A stretch of 64,000 nt of DNA from Carnobacterium alterfunditum DSM 5972 (GCF_000744115.1 NZ_JQLG01000004.1:310001-374000); one strand, 5' to 3'; numbered from the stretch's first letter, positions 24,374 to 39,465 are shown. Translations and numbers: made by a program. The notes: generated by a model not told the origin, from the letters alone.

Positions 24374-25684
24374 TTAAGAAAACAAACCTTCAAGTTCTGC
24401 TTCTTTCAACGTGCTTTGTACTGATTCTTCAATTCGTTCAATATCTGCGCCTAACGCTTGTAATTTTTTATGGAATTCATAATAGCCGCGATCCAAGTTT
24501 TCTAAATGGGTCACTCTTGTGTACCCTTTTGAAACTAAACCAGCTATAATCAAAGCTGCTGCTGCTCTAAGATCTGTTGCTGCAACTTCAGCACCTTGTA
24601 ATTCTGTTGGTCCATAAACAACTAGCGTTTGTCCTTCAACTTTAAACTTAGCATTCATGCGACTCAATTCTTCCATGTGCATATAACGATTTTCAAATAC
24701 GGTTTCTTTCATTGTACTTGTACCTTCAGCAAAAACTTGAGCTATCGTCATTTGAGATTGCATATCTGTTGGAAAACCAGGATGAGGCATTGTTTTTACA
24801 TGCGTTGCCTTTAATTTTTTAGGCCCAATGACACGCATTCCATTACCTTTATCTTCGAATTCAACACCCATTTCTTTCAATTTCGAAATTAAAGGTTTAT
24901 TGTGTTCAAAAACAGCATCTTCAATAAAAATATCACCTTGAGTCACTGCTGCTGCGACCATAAATGTACCGGCTTCAATACGATCCGGTATAATACTATG
25001 TTCTACACCTATTAACTCGGTTACACCCTCAATGCGGATACTTTCTGTACCAGCACCAATAACTTTAGCTCCCATACGATTTAAAAAGTTTGCTAAGTCA
25101 ACGATTTCAGGTTCACGAGCAACGTTTTCAATTGTAGTTGTTCCTTTAGCTAGTGTGGCAGCCATCATGATGTTTTGTGTCGCTCCAACACTTGGAAAAT
25201 CTAAGTAGATATGAGCTCCTTTTAGCTGGTCGGCAAATGCTTCAATATATCCATTTTCGATATGGATTTCCGCACCCATCGCTTCAAATCCTTTTAAATG
25301 TAGATCTATCGGACGTGTTCCAATTGCACAACCCCCTGGAAGAGCAACTTTTGCATGTCCCAAACGAGCCAATAGTGGTCCCAATACGACAATAGATGCC
25401 CGCATTTTACTTACATATTCAAAAGGAGCTTCAAAGTGGAGTCCTTTAGTAGCATCTAGGTTGATTTCTTTTTTAGATTGATCAAAGTCAACAGTTAAAT
25501 TCAAGTGGCTTAAAACTTCATTGATAGAGAACACATCGGACAATATTGGGACATTAGTTAATTTAGTTTGTCCCTTACTTGCTAATATTGTGGCTGCTAA
25601 AATAGGCAATACGGCATTTTTTGCCCCTTCTACTTTAACTGTTCCAGTTAGGTGTTTTCCACCTCGAACGATAATTTTTTCCAT
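24374..25684 (-). CDS. murA: UDP-N-acetylglucosamine 1-carboxyvinyltransferase MurA
   Basis: 436 residues. The PEP-binding Cys is in [33 protein letters not shown] and [15 protein letters not shown] are further active-site segments. It catalyses the first committed step of peptidoglycan synthesis and is the fosfomycin target; the Cys is present, so the usual sensitivity determinant is intact. I choose ATG 25684 (MEKIIVRGG) with GGAGGGA upstream; the frame is open further but the extra residues do not fit the family. Its position next to ywzB and the atp operon is that of the MurAA paralog. Confidence 0.95.
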   Translation of the reverse strand: MEKIIVRGGKHLTGTVKVEGAKNAVLPILAATILASKGQTKLTNVPILSDVFSINEVLSHLNLTVDFDQSKKEINLDATKGLHFEAPFEYVSKMRASIVVLGPLLARLGHAKVALPGGCAIGTRPIDLHLKGFEAMGAEIHIENGYIEAFADQLKGAHIYLDFPSVGATQNIMMAATLAKGTTTIENVAREPEIVDLANFLNRMGAKVIGAGTESIRIEGVTELIGVEHSIIPDRIEAGTFMVAAAVTQGDIFIEDAVFEHNKPLISKLKEMGVEFEDKGNGMRVIGPKKLKATHVKTMPHPGFPTDMQSQMTIAQVFAEGTSTMKETVFENRYMHMEELSRMNAKFKVEGQTLVVYGPTELQGAEVAATDLRAAAALIIAGLVSKGYTRVTHLENLDRGYYEFHKKLQALGADIERIEESVQSTLKEAELEGLFS

Positions 25685-25826
25685 ATGGTAGTATCCCTCC
25701 AAAATTTTCATTGTCTTTATCACAACGGTGTGAAGCAAACGACGCAAGACAACATTTAATATTATAGCACGAAGCCAGGATAACGTACAAATTTAATGAA
25801 TGTTTTGTAACAAACTTATTCAATTC

Positions 25827-26060
25827 TTAATAAAACAAAAAGATAAGATTTTGAGAATTTAGGATCAAGTCGATAAAAAAAGTACTCACCGTATAGCCTA
25901 CAGTGATGGATATAAACAAATACAAGACACGCGCTTGACCGATATTATTTTTTTTAATAAATTTTTCTATTCTTATTCCTTTTAATGCCCAAAAAGAGAG
26001 TAAAATAAAAAACATATGAGAAACGATTGTAATTAAAGATTGCATACCTAGAAAGTTCAT
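25827..26060 (-). CDS. ywzB: DUF1146 family small membrane protein (YwzB)
   Basis: 77 residues with two membrane segments (about 8-25 and 46-66). The sequence SHMFFILLSFWALKGIRIEK and the following RVLYLFISITVGYTVSTFF match the YwzB/DUF1146 family. In many Firmicutes this gene sits between atpC and murA, as here. Its function is unknown. AAGGGAAGAG precedes the ATG. Confidence 0.8.
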   Translation of the reverse strand: MNFLGMQSLITIVSHMFFILLSFWALKGIRIEKFIKKNNIGQARVLYLFISITVGYTVSTFFIDLILNSQNLIFLFY

Positions 26061-26180
26061 ATTTTTTATTTCTCTTCCCTTCTAATTTACTATAATTTTA
26101 ACATAAAAAAGGTTGAATAACCTTCATCTTGTCTTCAATTTGTAATATAACTTTAATTATAGTACTAATTTTTATTTTGC

Positions 26181-26226
26181 ATAAAAAAAAGTTGGAATAA
26201 AACAGACTCGCTGTTTTATTCCAACT
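26181..26226 (-). terminator. Terminator of the ATP synthase operon
   Basis: A perfect 17-bp stem (AAGTTGGAATAAAACAG) with loop ACTCG is followed on the minus strand by eight T residues, just after atpC. Confidence 0.95.
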
Positions 26227-26232
26227 TATAGA

Positions 26233-26655
26233 TCAAACTCTTTTATGTTTAGATACTGAAATTCGATTCACAGCTTTTCTCAAAGAGATTTCTGCACGTT
26301 TCGAATGATTTTTATTTTCAATTGCTTCTGATTTTCGTAATTCTTCTTCTGCTCGTTGTTTAGCAATCATAGCTCGTTCGATATCGATATCTCTTGCTCT
26401 TTCAGCACTATCTGCAATGATAGAACAAACGTTATCTCTAACTTCCATAACTCCTCCGTTTACAGCGATCCAATCTTCTGTATCGATTGAAACACGTTGT
26501 ACTCGAACGGAATGGATCGTTAAAGGAACGATGATGGGAATATGTTCTGGCAAAATACCTATTTCTCCATCTACTGCTTTAGCAATCACTCTTTTCGCTT
26601 GGTGATTGTAGACGATTCCAGCAGGCGTAACAATATTCACTTGCATTTCACTCAT
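26233..26655 (-). CDS. atpC: F1 ATP synthase epsilon subunit
   Basis: 140 residues. The N-terminal beta-sandwich shows MQVNIVTPAGIVYNHQ, GEIGILPEHIPIIVPL and VNGGVMEVRDN; the C-terminal helical hairpin shows RAEEELRKSEA. It couples the central stalk and inhibits ATPase activity. It is the last gene of the atp operon, 13 bases after atpD, with AGGAGGTG before the ATG. Confidence 0.95.
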   Translation of the reverse strand: MSEMQVNIVTPAGIVYNHQAKRVIAKAVDGEIGILPEHIPIIVPLTIHSVRVQRVSIDTEDWIAVNGGVMEVRDNVCSIIADSAERARDIDIERAMIAKQRAEEELRKSEAIENKNHSKRAEISLRKAVNRISVSKHKRV

Positions 26656-26668
26656 CTATTTTCACCTC

Positions 26669-28075
<1,407 letters not shown>

Positions 28076-28093
28076 TCATTTTCCTCCATTCAC

Positions 28094-29008
28094 TTACTTA
28101 GCCGCTGAAGCACCACAAATGATTTCTGTGATTTCTTCTGTTATAGCAGCTTGACGAGCTCGATTATATACCATCGTTAAATCATCAATAATATTTTTAG
28201 CGTTATCTGTTGCGCCCTTCATAGCGGTCATACGTGCTGCATGTTCAGCAGCCTTAGCATCTAAGATAGCCCCGTATATTAAACTTTCGGCATATTGAGG
28301 CAATATAATATCTAAGATTTTCTCTTTAGAGGGTTCATAGATGTAATCTTGTTCATAAGTTTTTATTTCAGTTACATCTAAATCAGATAACGGCAACATT
28401 TTTTCTGCGCGATATTGGAACATGATCGTATTCACATGATGATTGTAGCAAACATACAATTCATCAAAAACTTCATTTTTATACATTTCAGTAGCTGTTC
28501 TGGCGATTGTCCGTACTTCCTCGAAAGAAGGCTGATCACTGATATCATTCAACTCATAAGCAACGTTCATCCCTCTGGCTTTAAAAAAGTCAGCCGCTGT
28601 TGAACCAACAGTCATAAAGACATATTCATCTGGCGAAAGATGATCTTTGGTGATCATATCTACCGTTGATTTGATTACTGAACTGTTGTATCCGCCAGCC
28701 AATCCTTTATCAGAACTAATAACGATATACCCAGTTTTTTTGATTGGACGTTCTATCAACATATCATGAAAGTCGATATTTGAAGGCGAATTCGTTCCAA
28801 ACATTTCATTTTCAATCAGGGAAAGCTGATTGTGTGCTAAATGAGTAACGATTTCTCTTACTTTTTGCGAATAAATTTGAAATCCAGCAGCTGTATCTTC
28901 AGCTTTAGATAGTTTCGCGCCTGACACCATTTGCATGGCATTCGTGATCTGACTAGTCTTTTTTGTTGAATTTATTTTCTTTGTAATTTCATTTAAAGAG
29001 GCTGCCAT
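28094..29008 (-). CDS. atpG: F1 ATP synthase gamma subunit
   Basis: 304 residues. The N-terminal helix [20 protein letters not shown] followed by [12 protein letters not shown] and the C-terminal [20 protein letters not shown] plus [11 protein letters not shown] form the rotating coiled coil. It is the central stalk of the motor. AAGGCGGTGA precedes the ATG. It lies 15 bases from atpA and 18 from atpD. Confidence 0.97.
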   Translation of the reverse strand: MAASLNEITKKINSTKKTSQITNAMQMVSGAKLSKAEDTAAGFQIYSQKVREIVTHLAHNQLSLIENEMFGTNSPSNIDFHDMLIERPIKKTGYIVISSDKGLAGGYNSSVIKSTVDMITKDHLSPDEYVFMTVGSTAADFFKARGMNVAYELNDISDQPSFEEVRTIARTATEMYKNEVFDELYVCYNHHVNTIMFQYRAEKMLPLSDLDVTEIKTYEQDYIYEPSKEKILDIILPQYAESLIYGAILDAKAAEHAARMTAMKGATDNAKNIIDDLTMVYNRARQAAITEEITEIICGASAAK

Positions 29009-29023
29009 TCTTATTCACCGCCT

Positions 29024-30583
<1,560 letters not shown>

Positions 30584-30595
30584 TCATAACTTCTT

Positions 30596-31138
30596 TTATC
30601 GAATTAATTGTTTCTTTAATGTTTCTAAGTTAGAACGAATACTTCCATCATAAACTTGACTTTCGACTTCTATAACGACCCCGCCTAGAACTTGCTCATC
30701 CACAATAGTATGCAGCAATACTTTTTTTGCATCTAATTTTATTTTCAAAACATCTATTAGACGTGTCTTCTGCACATCTGTAAGTTCGACGGCTGTAGAG
30801 ACCTTAGCAACGACCGTTCTGTTCTTATAATCGTAAATTTTTTCAAATTCATTTACGATATCTCTGATATCGCTAATTCGATTATAATCATAAAGCATAT
30901 GAAAGAAATTTTGAGTATTTATTGGAAATTCTTTAATTAGGTTTGCAAGAAGATGGTCTCGTTTAAACTTATCTAATCGATGGTCTACTAAAATCGTACC
31001 CAAGTTAGGGATTTCTTCTAGTACTTGACGAACATCCATTATATTGTCAAATGAAACGTCAACCAATCCTTTTTCTTTTGAATCTTGATAAAAGGCATCA
31101 GCAAGCTGGCGAGAATTCATATTTCTATTTAACTTCAT
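30596..31138 (-). CDS. atpH: ATP synthase delta subunit (OSCP)
   Basis: 180 residues. Helical N-domain and a C-terminal part with VDEQVLGGVVIEVESQVYDG followed by SIRSNLETLK, the family signature. It links the b-subunit stalk to F1. Its start overlaps the end of atpF by 14 bases, suggesting translational coupling; AAAGGTTGG lies about 11 bases upstream. Confidence 0.95.
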   Translation of the reverse strand: MKLNRNMNSRQLADAFYQDSKEKGLVDVSFDNIMDVRQVLEEIPNLGTILVDHRLDKFKRDHLLANLIKEFPINTQNFFHMLYDYNRISDIRDIVNEFEKIYDYKNRTVVAKVSTAVELTDVQKTRLIDVLKIKLDAKKVLLHTIVDEQVLGGVVIEVESQVYDGSIRSNLETLKKQLIR

Positions 31139-31640
31139 TATTATTCGCCAACCTTTCGATATACTCTTCTATCAATTCAGCATGCCCTTCATTAGATAAT
31201 TCTTTCCCAATCAATTTTTCAGCAATATCAAGAGACAAACGACTGATATCATTTTGCGCACTTAATAACGCTTGTTTTCTTTCTAATTCAATTGCTTTTC
31301 TTGCCTCTTCTTTTAATCGGGCGATTTCTACTTTGGCAGCTGCTAATTGTTCTCTTTCCATTTTATCAGCTGAATCTCTGGCTTTCTCGATTACTGCACT
31401 TGAGTTATTACGTGTGTCTTCTAATTGTTGTTGTTGTTCTTTAAGTAACCGTTCTGCATCTAATTTTTTTGCTTCAGCGTCATCGATGTTTCTTGCAACC
31501 AACTGTTCTCGTTTTTCCATCATTGCCATTAGAGGTTTCCAAGCGACCTTCTTCAATGCTAGCATTAATAGTAAAAATGAGACCAAGGTAACGATCGAAT
31601 CTCCAGCTGTTATTTGTCCTATAACCAATGGACTACCCAT
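31125..31640 (-). CDS. atpF: ATP synthase Fo b subunit
   Basis: About 171 residues. One N-terminal membrane segment (about 12-32, TAGDSIVTLVSFLLLMLALK) then a long charged coiled coil to the end. It is the peripheral stalk. I prefer ATG 31640 (MGSPLVIGQ) because GGAGGA lies 10 bases upstream; a GTG three codons earlier overlaps the Shine-Dalgarno. Confidence 0.95.
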   Translation of the reverse strand: MGSPLVIGQITAGDSIVTLVSFLLLMLALKKVAWKPLMAMMEKREQLVARNIDDAEAKKLDAERLLKEQQQQLEDTRNNSSAVIEKARDSADKMEREQLAAAKVEIARLKEEARKAIELERKQALLSAQNDISRLSLDIAEKLIGKELSNEGHAELIEEYIERLANNNEVK

Positions 31641-31737
31641 TTCAAACACTCCTCCACCTATACTTCAATGTTGCTGTAAAAGAACAGGCAGAGAGACTAT
31701 TTATTCTCTACCTGTTAATTCTTTTAAAAGATCATTT

Positions 31738-31950
31738 TTATTGGAAAACTAAGATAAAGGCGATAACAACTGCCATGATTGGAATGGCTTCTACTAAACC
31801 AACCCCAATATACATTAATGTTTGTAATTGACCCTTCATTTCTGGTTGGCGTGCGATTGATTCGATCGTTTTTGATACAACTTTACTTGAACCGAGTGCT
31901 GCCCCAATGGCTGCACCTGCTACTGCTATTGCTGCTCCTATTAAACCCAT
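31738..31950 (-). CDS. atpE: ATP synthase Fo c subunit
   Basis: 70 residues, two membrane helices joined by the polar loop ARQPEM. The ion-binding carboxylate is Glu54 in [17 protein letters not shown]. The residues around it give no clear Na+-binding signature, so H+ coupling is the default inference. TAGGAGGAA precedes the ATG. Confidence 0.97.
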   Translation of the reverse strand: MGLIGAAIAVAGAAIGAALGSSKVVSKTIESIARQPEMKGQLQTLMYIGVGLVEAIPIMAVVIAFILVFQ

Positions 31951-32023
31951 AATCTATTTCCTCCTAGTACTTATCTTTTAATATTTTTATTATTTATTAA
32001 CGGTATTGTTTGGTTTATTTAAC

Positions 32024-32788
<765 letters not shown>

Positions 32789-33556
32789 TTAAAATCTATA
32801 ATTGCAAACAGCAAACTAGAAAACACGCCTTGCGAAAAGTATCATTCCCACTAATTTCACATGCTCATTTTAGCATATAATAGCTTTCTTTCCTATATAA
32901 ATGGATTGAATGAAATTCACTTCGATTCATTTAGCAATGTAAAAAATACTGACTAATTTCTAAAATAATTCCTCTTTTTTCACTGGCATTTGTTATCATA
33001 CCACCATTCGATTTAAAATACAAAAAGAAAATGAAAAACATCCCTTACTTTCAGTAAATCGTTAGTCTTAAGCGTTTTTTTCAGGTTTTTAGCTTAAACA
33101 AAATTGCGTCATTGCTACTTTCATTTCATTGATTTGTCCATATGATTTCATTTTCACCTTTTTTCTCATTTTATTAAATGACAATTTTCAGGCGCTCTTT
33201 TATGTCTTGAATAATAAATAATTTCTGTATTCGTTACTTTCTTCACTATATCCCCTTTTTCATCGGATTTTCACTATTTAAATTACTATATTTTTATCGC
33301 TATTTTAAAAAAACAAAATACAGCCGCTTCATTTTTGTCATTTTTTATTTAATCCTATTAGACACCTTAAAAAAACTTCGTGTTTTTTCATGTTGCTGGA
33401 TCATTTACAGTGATTTAATAATAGTTAGGCTGAACTAACCAGATATACTTGTAAAAAATATCGAATCATTAAATCTCTGATCCTCATCGAATCCTTTACA
33501 AAGCTGGAAGCACCTATACTTATCAACAGGTTATAGATCAGTATGATCACTTGCAA

Positions 33557-33778
33557 AAAACTTCTGGCGGAATAGTAGTTACTTTTAGCCTAAAATGAAG
33601 CACTGTGGGCAGATAACGCCCAAGTGTATCATGTTTGTAAGCTGCTAAAGCAGCAATAACCATGACAAATTTTGGTTTTAGGCCTCGGGCGTTTCCATGG
33701 CTCTTCACAAGCAAATCCGTTTATTCCAGAAGAAATTTCTTCTAGAACACCAACACCTTTTTTCAAACGATCGCTATA
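33557..33778 (+). repeat. Family B element, second core type
   Basis: Left arm CTTCTGGCGGAATAGTAG, core with GAAGCACTGTGGGC, AACGCCCAAGTG and GCTGCTAAAGCAGC, right arm CCATGGCTCTTCACAAGCAA ending CAGAAGAAATTT. Its right half (from 33677) is already in register with the 263-bp tandem repeat that follows. Confidence 0.7.
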
Positions 33779-33780
33779 TT

Positions 33781-34306
33781 AATATAATTTTTGGTATCAA
33801 TAGATTAGTCTAACCACTCACTTGAAATTTTTGATGGAATAGGAGTTGCTTGTAGCCATGTAAAGAATTCAATGCGAATTACAGAGCTTAACGCTTTAGC
33901 GATCAAGCTCTGTTTGAGGCTTGAAAGCCTGAGGACTTTTTTAGGCCTCGGGCGTTTCCATGGCTATCCACAAGCAAATCCGTTTATTCCAGAAGAAATT
34001 TCTTCTAGAACACCAACACCTTTTTTCAAACGATCGCTATATTAATATAATTTTTGGTATCAATAGATTAGTCTAACCACTCACTTGAAATTTTTGATGG
34101 AATAGGAGTTGCTTGTAGCCATGTAAAGAATTCAATGCGAATTACAGAGCTTAACGCTTTAGCGATCAAGCTCTGTTTGAGGCTTGAAAGCCTGAGGACT
34201 TTTTTAGGCCTCGGGCGTTTCCATGGCTATCCACAAGCAAATCCGTTTATTCCAGAAGAAATTTCTTCTAGAACACCAACACCTTTTTTCAAACGATCGC
34301 TATATA
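33781..34306 (+). repeat. Two identical tandem 263-bp family B elements
   Basis: Units 33781-34043 and 34044-34306 are identical by eye except at the last base. Each has the outer motif AATATAATTTTTGGTATCAA, arms with TTGCTTGTAGCCATG and CCATGGCTATCCACAAGCAA, and a core hairpin CAGAGCTT...AAGCTCTG. The period of 263 continues left to about 33677 in the preceding element, so the array probably grew by unequal recombination between copies. Confidence 0.85.
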
Positions 34307-34310
34307 TAGA

Positions 34311-34356
34311 ACAAAAAAAGAGTCTGTTCATCAGTTCCCTGATAAACAAACTCTCC
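34311..34356 (-). terminator. Terminator of upp
   Basis: AAAGAGTCTGTTCATCAG pairs with CTGATAAACAAACTCT with few mismatches around loop TTCC. The minus strand then has seven T residues. Confidence 0.8.
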
Positions 34357-34404
34357 TATTGTTTCATGCTTATAAATCAAAAATGATACATTTTCCTTCT
34401 GTTA

Positions 34405-35034
34405 TTACATTGTACCGAATAATCGATCGCCGGCATCTCCCAGACCAGGTAAAATATAGCCATTTTCATCTAAACGTTCATCTAATGCTGCTGTAAAAAT
34501 CTCTACATCAGGATGAGCCTTTTCTAAAGCTGCTACGCCTTCTGGAGCTGCAACTAAGCAAACAAATTTTATAGTTGAAGCACCACGTTTTTTCAATGAG
34601 TCAATAGCTGCAATAGCTGATCCACCCGTAGCAAGCATCGGATCAACAACTAATAATAGACGTTCATTGATATCTGATGGTAATTTAACAAAATACTCTA
34701 CCGGTTCTAAAGTTTCATGGTCACGATACATTCCTACGTGTCCAACTTTTGCTGCAGGAATTAAATCTAACATTCCATCGACCATACCCAATCCAGCTCT
34801 TAGAATTGGAATGATTGCAACTTTTTTACCAGCTAATTTTTTTTGAACAGTTTTTACTAAAGGAGTTTCGATTTCTACATCTTGTAAAGGCATATCTCTA
34901 GAGACTTCAAATGCCATTAAACGTGCAATTTCATTAACTGCTTCTCTAAAATCCTTCGTACCGGTATTCTTATCGCGAAGAATAGTTAATTTGTGTTGGA
35001 TTAATGGATGCTCCATAACTTGAACTCTCGACAT
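34405..35034 (-). CDS. upp: Uracil phosphoribosyltransferase
   Basis: 209 residues. The PRPP-binding loop [20 protein letters not shown] and the uracil-binding C-terminus [13 protein letters not shown] are diagnostic. It salvages uracil to UMP in the cytoplasm. GAGGG precedes ATG 35034. The gene lies about 120 bases downstream of glyA on the same strand, a common pairing ahead of the atp operon in Firmicutes. Confidence 0.97.
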   Translation of the reverse strand: MSRVQVMEHPLIQHKLTILRDKNTGTKDFREAVNEIARLMAFEVSRDMPLQDVEIETPLVKTVQKKLAGKKVAIIPILRAGLGMVDGMLDLIPAAKVGHVGMYRDHETLEPVEYFVKLPSDINERLLLVVDPMLATGGSAIAAIDSLKKRGASTIKFVCLVAAPEGVAALEKAHPDVEIFTAALDERLDENGYILPGLGDAGDRLFGTM

Positions 35035-35157
35035 TGTATTCAGCCCTCATTTTTCATTATTTTTTAAACATTTCCATTGTAAAGGATATCAGCATTTAGC
35101 GCTACCTTTTTAGTATTTTTTTTTAATTCTACTTATTCCGCTATTTTTTAAGGGAAT

Positions 35158-36402
35158 TTACATTTTTGGATCATATAAAGGGTGTTCAGCAGTTAATTGG
35201 TGAACTTGTGTTTGAATAGCTTCCATTTTTTCACTATCTCCATTAGCTATCAATGTTTCAATAATCAATTCTGCTACTTTTTTAGAATCCACTTCATCAA
35301 ATCCTCTTGTTGTCATGGCAGGCGTTCCAATTCGAATGCCGCTTGTTTTAAAAGGACTTAGCGTTTCAAATGGGATCGTGTTTTTATTGACCGTGATTCC
35401 TACTTTGTCTAAAAGAACCTCGGCTTGTTTACCATTTAGACCAAAGTTTGTTACATCAAACAACAACAAATGATTGTCTGTTCCGCCACTTATCAAATGA
35501 CCTTTAGATGCATGCAAAACAGCTTCCATTGCTTTAGCATTTTTTACGATTTGAGCAGCATACGTTTTAAACTCTGGAGCAGAGGCTTCCTTAAATGCAA
35601 CGGCTTTAGCTGCAATAACGTGTTCCAATGGTCCACCTTGAATTCCAGGGAAAATAGCACTATTCAAAGCTTTACGATATTTTTCTTTAGCTAAGATCAT
35701 TCCGCCGCGTGGTCCTCGCAAAGTTTTATGCGTAGTTGTCGTAACGATATCTGCAAAAGGAACTGGATTTTGATGCAATCCTGCTGCAACTAATCCGGCT
35801 ATGTGAGCCATATCGACCATCAAGTAGGCCCCAACTTCATCTGCTATTGCTCTAAAACGTGCGAAATCTATTTTTCTAGAATAGGCACTCGCTCCAGCAA
35901 TAATCAATTTTGGTTTATGTTGCTTGGCCAGATCCTGGATCACTTCGTAATCTAGTTCTTCGGTATCTTTATCCACACCATAGGAAATAAAATGGTAGGT
36001 TTTACCACTGAAGTTTACGGGAGAACCGTGTGTCAAATGTCCGCCATGTGTCAAGTCCATTCCTAATACGGTGTCTCCAGGTGTCAATAGAGCATTGAAA
36101 GCTGCCATATTTGCACCAGAACCTGAGTGTGGTTGAACATTTACATATTCTGCTCCGAAAAGTTTTTTTGCCCGCTCGATAGCCAAATTTTCAATGACAT
36201 CCACAAATTCACAGCCGCCATAATATCTATGTCCAGGATAGCCTTCTGCGTATTTATTCGTTAAAATACTGCCTTGCGCAGCCAGTACTGCTTCAGATAC
36301 AAAGTTTTCTGAGGCAATCAATTCAATATTCTGCTCTTGACGATTACGTTCTTTTTCAATAGCATCAAATACCTCATTGTCAAAATTTTTGTTATTCATC
36401 AT
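35158..36402 (-). CDS. glyA: Serine hydroxymethyltransferase
   Basis: 414 residues. The PLP lysine is in [35 protein letters not shown] and YPGHRYYGG are N-terminal family blocks. It converts serine and tetrahydrofolate to glycine and methylene-THF. GAAGGATG lies about 12 bases before the first of two ATG codons. It is downstream of sua5 and probably in the same transcript. Confidence 0.97.
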   Translation of the reverse strand: MMNNKNFDNEVFDAIEKERNRQEQNIELIASENFVSEAVLAAQGSILTNKYAEGYPGHRYYGGCEFVDVIENLAIERAKKLFGAEYVNVQPHSGSGANMAAFNALLTPGDTVLGMDLTHGGHLTHGSPVNFSGKTYHFISYGVDKDTEELDYEVIQDLAKQHKPKLIIAGASAYSRKIDFARFRAIADEVGAYLMVDMAHIAGLVAAGLHQNPVPFADIVTTTTHKTLRGPRGGMILAKEKYRKALNSAIFPGIQGGPLEHVIAAKAVAFKEASAPEFKTYAAQIVKNAKAMEAVLHASKGHLISGGTDNHLLLFDVTNFGLNGKQAEVLLDKVGITVNKNTIPFETLSPFKTSGIRIGTPAMTTRGFDEVDSKKVAELIIETLIANGDSEKMEAIQTQVHQLTAEHPLYDPKM

Positions 36403-36470
36403 AAACCGACCACATCCTTCAATAGTTTTAAGTTATATTTACTTATCCGCCTAACTGTTTGGTTTTGCGG

Positions 36471-37490
36471 TTATTCAAAAAAATGATTGCCTGCTGCCTT
36501 TTGAAGCCGATTCATGTACGCTTCTCCTAAGCCATTTTGAGTATAAGCTTGGGCTAAAATGACCGTTGCTTGTGTTGCTTCAAAATACCTTAGTCCTGAG
36601 TATAACAATCTTGAAGCTTCATTGATATTTTTATTTTCGCCTAATGAATATACAGCAGTTACATCTGCTTGAAATTGGTGCAAAATATCTTGATTTGCTA
36701 ACAGTCCAATTTTTTCGCCTTGTCTTTTGTAAGTTTCAATGGCTTTTTCCCATACTTTTTTATCACCAGCGACGATCACGACCGGTTCGTTAGGACTGTA
36801 ATGGGTGTATTTCATACCCGGAGCTTTGGGTGCTTCATCACTTGATATCAAATGTTGATCGACATAAACGTTTCCAATAACCTGTTCCAAGGCTTCTTTT
36901 GTCGTTGCACCTGGTCTCAAAATGGTTGGTCTCTCCGGATCAGTAATATCTAAAACCGTTGATTCTAGCCCTACCCCTGTTTCACCATCATCCAGCACAC
37001 CGGCTATTTTCCCTTTCAAATCATGGAAAACATGTTCTGCTGTTGTCGGACTAGGTTTTCCAGAAGTATTGGCACTTGGTCCAACAAGTGGTTTTCCTGA
37101 CTCACGGATCAGTTGTAAGGTTAATGCGTTATCTGGCATACGCATCGCTACGCTATCTAAGCCTGCCGTAACGGTGGGTGCAAAGGCTTGCTCCTTAACT
37201 TTGAAAATCAACGTCAACGGCCCCGGCCAAAATGTTTCCATCAATTTATCCGCTATTTCAGGCACTTGCTTGACATACTGCCCTACTTCTTCGATTGCCG
37301 AAATGTGTACGATCAAAGGATTATCACTCGGTCTTCCTTTTGCTGCATACACTTTTTTTACTGCTGCTTCATTTGTAGCATCCGCTCCTAATCCATAAAC
37401 GGTTTCTGTGGGGAAAGAAATCAGTTCACCTTGTTGCAGTTTAAGGGCCGCTTTGAGTACGTCTGAAGGTCGATAGATAATAGTCTCCAC
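36471..37490 (-). CDS. sua5: L-threonylcarbamoyladenylate synthase (Sua5/YwlC)
   Basis: About 339 residues. YrdC domain (about 8-200) with GELISFPTETVYGLGADAT, KGRPSDNPLIVHI and GPSANTSGKPSPT, then a C-terminal Sua5 domain, so this is the long Sua5 form rather than short TsaC. It makes the threonylcarbamoyl-AMP for tRNA t6A37. I choose GTG 37490 (VETIIYRPSD) with GGAGGAA 6-7 bases upstream; the frame upstream begins inside the Shine-Dalgarno. The order prfA-prmC-sua5-glyA is conserved in Firmicutes. Confidence 0.93.
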   Translation of the reverse strand: METIIYRPSDVLKAALKLQQGELISFPTETVYGLGADATNEAAVKKVYAAKGRPSDNPLIVHISAIEEVGQYVKQVPEIADKLMETFWPGPLTLIFKVKEQAFAPTVTAGLDSVAMRMPDNALTLQLIRESGKPLVGPSANTSGKPSPTTAEHVFHDLKGKIAGVLDDGETGVGLESTVLDITDPERPTILRPGATTKEALEQVIGNVYVDQHLISSDEAPKAPGMKYTHYSPNEPVVIVAGDKKVWEKAIETYKRQGEKIGLLANQDILHQFQADVTAVYSLGENKNINEASRLLYSGLRYFEATQATVILAQAYTQNGLGEAYMNRLQKAAGNHFFE

Positions 37491-37550
37491 AATTATTCCT
37501 CCGTTCATTTCAAGAAAATTAGTTTACTTATTTAATTGTATTGAATCTTT

Positions 37551-38399
37551 TCAGCTGGTTTTAACGCGAATCAACCGGTCATTTCCGCTCATATCTTTTT
37601 CAATGGTCACTTCAGCCTTTGGGAAAGCTTGTTGAAATATTTCTTGAACTTTTTTTCCTTGTTTAAATCCAATTTCCAAGAAAATTTCACCACCTGGATT
37701 TAAAATAGCCGGTGTTTCCTCAGCTAATCTTTGATAAATGGCTAATCCACCATTATCAGCAAATAATGCTAGATGCGGTTCATAGTGTAAAACGCTCTCG
37801 TCCATATAGCTGATCTCATCATCTGAAATATATGGTGGATTTGAGATAATGACGTCAAATGTTTCCCCTTTTACAGGTTGAGTTAAGTCGCCTGCTAGAA
37901 AACGGACTTCTGCCTGTAATATGGCAGCATTCTCTTGGGCCACACCTAAGGCTCTAGAAGATAGATCAGTCGCAGTCACTTCAAAAAGTGGTCGTTCTTT
38001 TTTGATAGTGATCCCGATGATCCCTGATCCAGTTCCAATATCCAAAACCGTTAATTTTTGGTCTGGAGACGTTCCTTTCAAAAAATTATCAACAATTTCT
38101 TCTGTTTCCGGTCGCGGGATCAAAGTGTCTTTAGTTACTTTAAATTTGCGCTCGTAAAACCAACCATATCCCAATATTTGTTGCACAGGCATCCCAGAGC
38201 CATGGTTCGACACATCTTGCAACAGCTGGTGTTTCACATCTGAAGGCATCTCTTCATTTAAATGCATCATGATGTCTGTTTTAGTCCAGTTCAGACGCTC
38301 TTTCAATAAAAGCTCAGCAGCAGTGGGTTCTCTTTTACACGTTTCTAAAAAAGAAGAAGCCCATTTTAGGACTTCTCTATATGTTGTTTTACTCTGCAT
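37551..38399 (-). CDS. prmC: Release factor glutamine methyltransferase
   Basis: 282 residues. SAM motif [17 protein letters not shown] and the catalytic NPPY in [14 protein letters not shown], preceded by [20 protein letters not shown]. It methylates the GGQ glutamine of release factors. Its start overlaps the end of prfA by 11 bases, so translation is coupled with its substrate. Confidence 0.95.
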   Translation of the reverse strand: MQSKTTYREVLKWASSFLETCKREPTAAELLLKERLNWTKTDIMMHLNEEMPSDVKHQLLQDVSNHGSGMPVQQILGYGWFYERKFKVTKDTLIPRPETEEIVDNFLKGTSPDQKLTVLDIGTGSGIIGITIKKERPLFEVTATDLSSRALGVAQENAAILQAEVRFLAGDLTQPVKGETFDVIISNPPYISDDEISYMDESVLHYEPHLALFADNGGLAIYQRLAEETPAILNPGGEIFLEIGFKQGKKVQEIFQQAFPKAEVTIEKDMSGNDRLIRVKTS

Positions 38400-39465
38400 G
38401 TTGTAATTGCTCCATTTTGGCTGTTTGATCGTTCAGGATCAATGCATCAACAATTTCATCTAATTTACCAGATAAAATTTGATCTAATTTTTGGATCGTT
38501 AATCCGATACGATGATCCGTTACGCGGCTTTGTGGGAAATTATACGTACGGATACGTTCTGAACGGTCTCCCGTTCCAATAGCTGATTTGCGTTCTGCAT
38601 CGTACTCACTTTGAGCTGCTTGTCGTATATGATCGTACACTCTGGCACGCAATACTTTCATTGCTTTCTCGCGGTTCCTGATTTGCGAACGTTCTTCTTG
38701 CATCGCCACAGCAATTCCTGTAGGTAAATGCGTCAACCGAACGGCAGAAGCTGTTTTATTAACGTGCTGTCCGCCGGCTCCGCTTGCGTGGTAAATATCT
38801 GTCCGAATATCTTGATCCGGCATATGCAATTCTACTTCTTCAGCTTCAGGCATAACCACTACCGTCGCAGTTGACGTATGGATACGCCCTTGCGATTCAG
38901 TTGACGGCACACGTTGAACACGGTGAGCGCCATTTTCGTACTTCAATTTAGAATAAACATTTTCTCCAGTGACCATTAAAGTAATTTCTTTATATCCACC
39001 AATTTCAGTGATATTAGCATCTAGAACTTCAGTTTTCCAACCCTGTGCATCAGCATATTTTTGATACATATTAAACAGATCGCCAGCAAATAATTGAGCT
39101 TCATCTCCACCAGCGGCTCCGCGGATCTCCATGATGATATTGCGGTCATCATTTTCATCTTTAGGCAACATCAAGACTTTCATAGCTTCTTCGATTTCTG
39201 CTTTTTCTTTCTTTAAATCACTTAATTCTTCTTTTGCCATTTCAGCCATTTCGTTATCTAACTTTTCACCAAGCATTTCTTCAGTATCAGAAATAGCTTG
39301 ACCGACTTCTTTGTACCGACGATAGGTTGCAACGGTCTCACGAAGAGCGGCTTCTTCTTTAGTCAGTTTCATCAATCGTTTTGTATCAGTGACAACCTCT
39401 GGATCGCTCAGCAATTCATTTAATTCTTCATAACGTCCTTCAACGCTTTCTAATCTATCAAACAT
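38389..39465 (-). CDS. prfA: Peptide chain release factor 1
   Basis: 358 residues. GGQ motif in [18 protein letters not shown] and the stop-codon-recognition tripeptide PST in [13 protein letters not shown] (class 1, UAA/UAG). AAAAGGAG precedes the ATG. It heads the prfA-prmC-sua5-glyA-upp run, 75 bases after tdk. Confidence 0.97.
   Translation of the reverse strand: MFDRLESVEGRYEELNELLSDPEVVTDTKRLMKLTKEEAALRETVATYRRYKEVGQAISDTEEMLGEKLDNEMAEMAKEELSDLKKEKAEIEEAMKVLMLPKDENDDRNIIMEIRGAAGGDEAQLFAGDLFNMYQKYADAQGWKTEVLDANITEIGGYKEITLMVTGENVYSKLKYENGAHRVQRVPSTESQGRIHTSTATVVVMPEAEEVELHMPDQDIRTDIYHASGAGGQHVNKTASAVRLTHLPTGIAVAMQEERSQIRNREKAMKVLRARVYDHIRQAAQSEYDAERKSAIGTGDRSERIRTYNFPQSRVTDHRIGLTIQKLDQILSGKLDEIVDALILNDQTAKMEQLQHAE

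Noticed and set aside
31051-31752. Open frame of 233 codons on the plus strand across atpH/atpF
   Set aside because: Lies wholly opposite genuine ATP synthase genes, has no ribosome-binding site and its Ser/Asn/Leu-rich translation matches nothing; it is an antisense shadow.
34135-34386. 83-codon frame in the tandem 263-bp elements
   Set aside because: Lies within the repeat and the upp terminator and has no ribosome-binding site.
36922-37398. Open frame of 158 codons on the plus strand inside sua5
   Set aside because: Antisense shadow of a well-conserved gene with no start signal.
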